In this document: piece after piece, positions 63,300 to 64,000 of the stretch
Numbering within the stretch: the stretch's first letter is position 1
Layout: the number at the start of each line of letters is the position of its first letter
Notes under the pieces: model-generated
Seen by the model: only the letters and a program-made list of their open reading frames with translations
Told to the model about the DNA's origin: nothing
Database searches by the model: none
Program-made: the position numbers and the translations under genes
Source: Oikopleura dioica
Taxonomy: Eukaryota; Chordata; Appendicularia; Copelata; Oikopleuridae
Direction of reading: 5' to 3'
Assembly: GCA_907165135.1 (NCBI GenBank)
Contig: OU015569.1
Location: 7,192,501 to 7,256,500 of the forward strand
DNA: 64,000 nt

Positions 63300-64000
63300 A
63301 ATCTTGGCAGAGTTAGATAATGATGGGAAAGTTGCGATCCATGGGAAATACTCCTCAGCTGTCTCGTCGTTCGTCATCATTTCTGTCGCTCAAGGAATTC
63401 TCCTAGCAGCTACACTCATTTTTACCATTCTTATTTTCAAGGTATGAGCTCTTAGCTTATTGAAATGACTCCGAAGATATTTTAAGTTAAACTATTATTA
63501 AAAGTTTGTTTTTATAGCGTCGACCCTACGATCATCAATTTTACAAGGCAGAAAAAAGTATCTATGGTTTCTCACTATTTGTGGCCTTCATGCGTTTTCT
63601 AATTTCCACGATGATTTGCTATCAATACCCGAAAAACTCCTTTGTGAACACGGAAGCCGTTATTCTGTTCTTCATTTTCGTTTATATCGACTTGTTGATT
63701 TATATTCTACACTTTCTCAATTTGCTCCGGCGAGTTTGGAGCAACAACATTATTGGTGGTCATTATTATCTGCCGCTTAGATATTTTGGACACTCGCTTC
63801 AAACTCTGCTTTCAACGATACCCAAGCACTGCGTAGTCTATATTTATTACTGGTAATATCCGCAGATCCACTTATTTATCTGTAACATTCACTTTCAGTC
63901 GGACGCTCCCTGTTTCTGGATACATACCTGTTGGAATAATGTTGCTTATTTGGACGGAACTCATCCTGATTCCGATGATTCTAGTGATTCAGTCGCTCGA
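63300..64000 (+). CDS. multi-pass membrane protein, runs off the window
   Basis: Exons read LDNDGKVAIHGKYSSAV, then a membrane helix SSFVIISVAQGILLAATLIF, a GT-AG intron (gtatgag to ttatag) to RRPYDHQFYKAEKSIYGFSL, helices FVAFMRFLISTMICY and VILFFIFVYIDLLIYILHFL, GHYYLPLRYFGHSLQTLLST, then after another intron SGYIPVGIMLLIWTELILIP. At least five helices are visible before the window edge. An ectodomain followed by a helix bundle suggests a receptor-like protein; I cannot assign a family. Confidence 0.6.

Noticed and set aside
1-64000. tRNA and rRNA genes
   Set aside because: I looked for tRNA box motifs and rRNA cores and saw none I could support by eye; a covariance-model scan would be needed to exclude a tRNA.

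Overview
This is a eukaryotic window from a very compact animal genome. I infer an appendicularian tunicate (larvacean) close to Oikopleura dioica. The reasons are: coding exons split by many 35-85 nt introns; a mix of GT-AG introns with introns that only work as GA-AG or GC-AG (the G*-AG pattern known from Oikopleura); ATG codons sitting 0-12 nt behind an AG, as expected for spliced-leader trans-splicing; same-strand genes less than 350 bp apart; poly(A) signals that touch or overlap stop codons; and chordate families such as SOCS, GREB1, B4GAT1, ZP/C-type lectin and VWA-collagen. The species itself is an inference. All gene models below were assembled by eye from reading frames and splice signals, so first exons are often uncertain.

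Layout. 0-8 kb: a partial 3' exon, small unnamed genes, an 87 bp MITE, a 573 bp fold-back element that may act as an intron, a CTLD-EGF-ZP protein (4.2-6.4 kb, minus) and a jacalin-type lectin (7.2-7.9 kb, minus). 10.3-11.7 kb: a SOCS/CISH-type SH2 plus SOCS-box protein (minus). 14.2-23.8 kb: four co-oriented minus-strand genes (A-B-C-D) with operon-like spacing, all low-complexity or coiled-coil scaffolds that I cannot name. 25.1-28.0 kb: a 2.9 kb element bounded by inverted repeats and filled with about 33 copies of a 54/55 bp satellite. 29.7-32.0 kb: an unnamed conserved-looking protein (minus) and a secreted, dibasic-rich protein (plus) with an apparent frameshift. 32.8-38.1 kb: GREB1 (minus), divergently paired with a small plus-strand gene.

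39.5-46.7 kb: an unnamed minus-strand gene, a 764 bp fold-back element, a degenerate RING protein, a tetraspan membrane protein, a Mutator-like element with a 10 bp target duplication inserted upstream of (probably in intron 1 of) a duplicated EF-hand protein, and a small membrane protein convergent with it. 47-50 kb: short coiled-coil and Q-rich genes. 50.7-54.1 kb: a secreted lysine-rich protein and a Thr-rich/EGF/LRR extracellular protein. 54.4-56.6 kb: B4GAT1-type glucuronyltransferase (minus). 57.2-60.0 kb: a secreted VWA-collagen with a 690 bp fold-back element in its VWA-coding part. 60.2-61.3 kb: a NEK-like kinase (minus). 61.9-64.0 kb: ectodomain exons and a multi-pass membrane protein running off the window.

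Functional theme: many genes are secreted or matrix-associated (CTLD-ZP, jacalin, mucin-EGF-LRR, VWA-collagen, secreted basic proteins, B4GAT1), beside signalling and regulatory genes (SOCS, GREB1, kinase, RING). Fold-back/MITE elements recur, and several lie inside introns.
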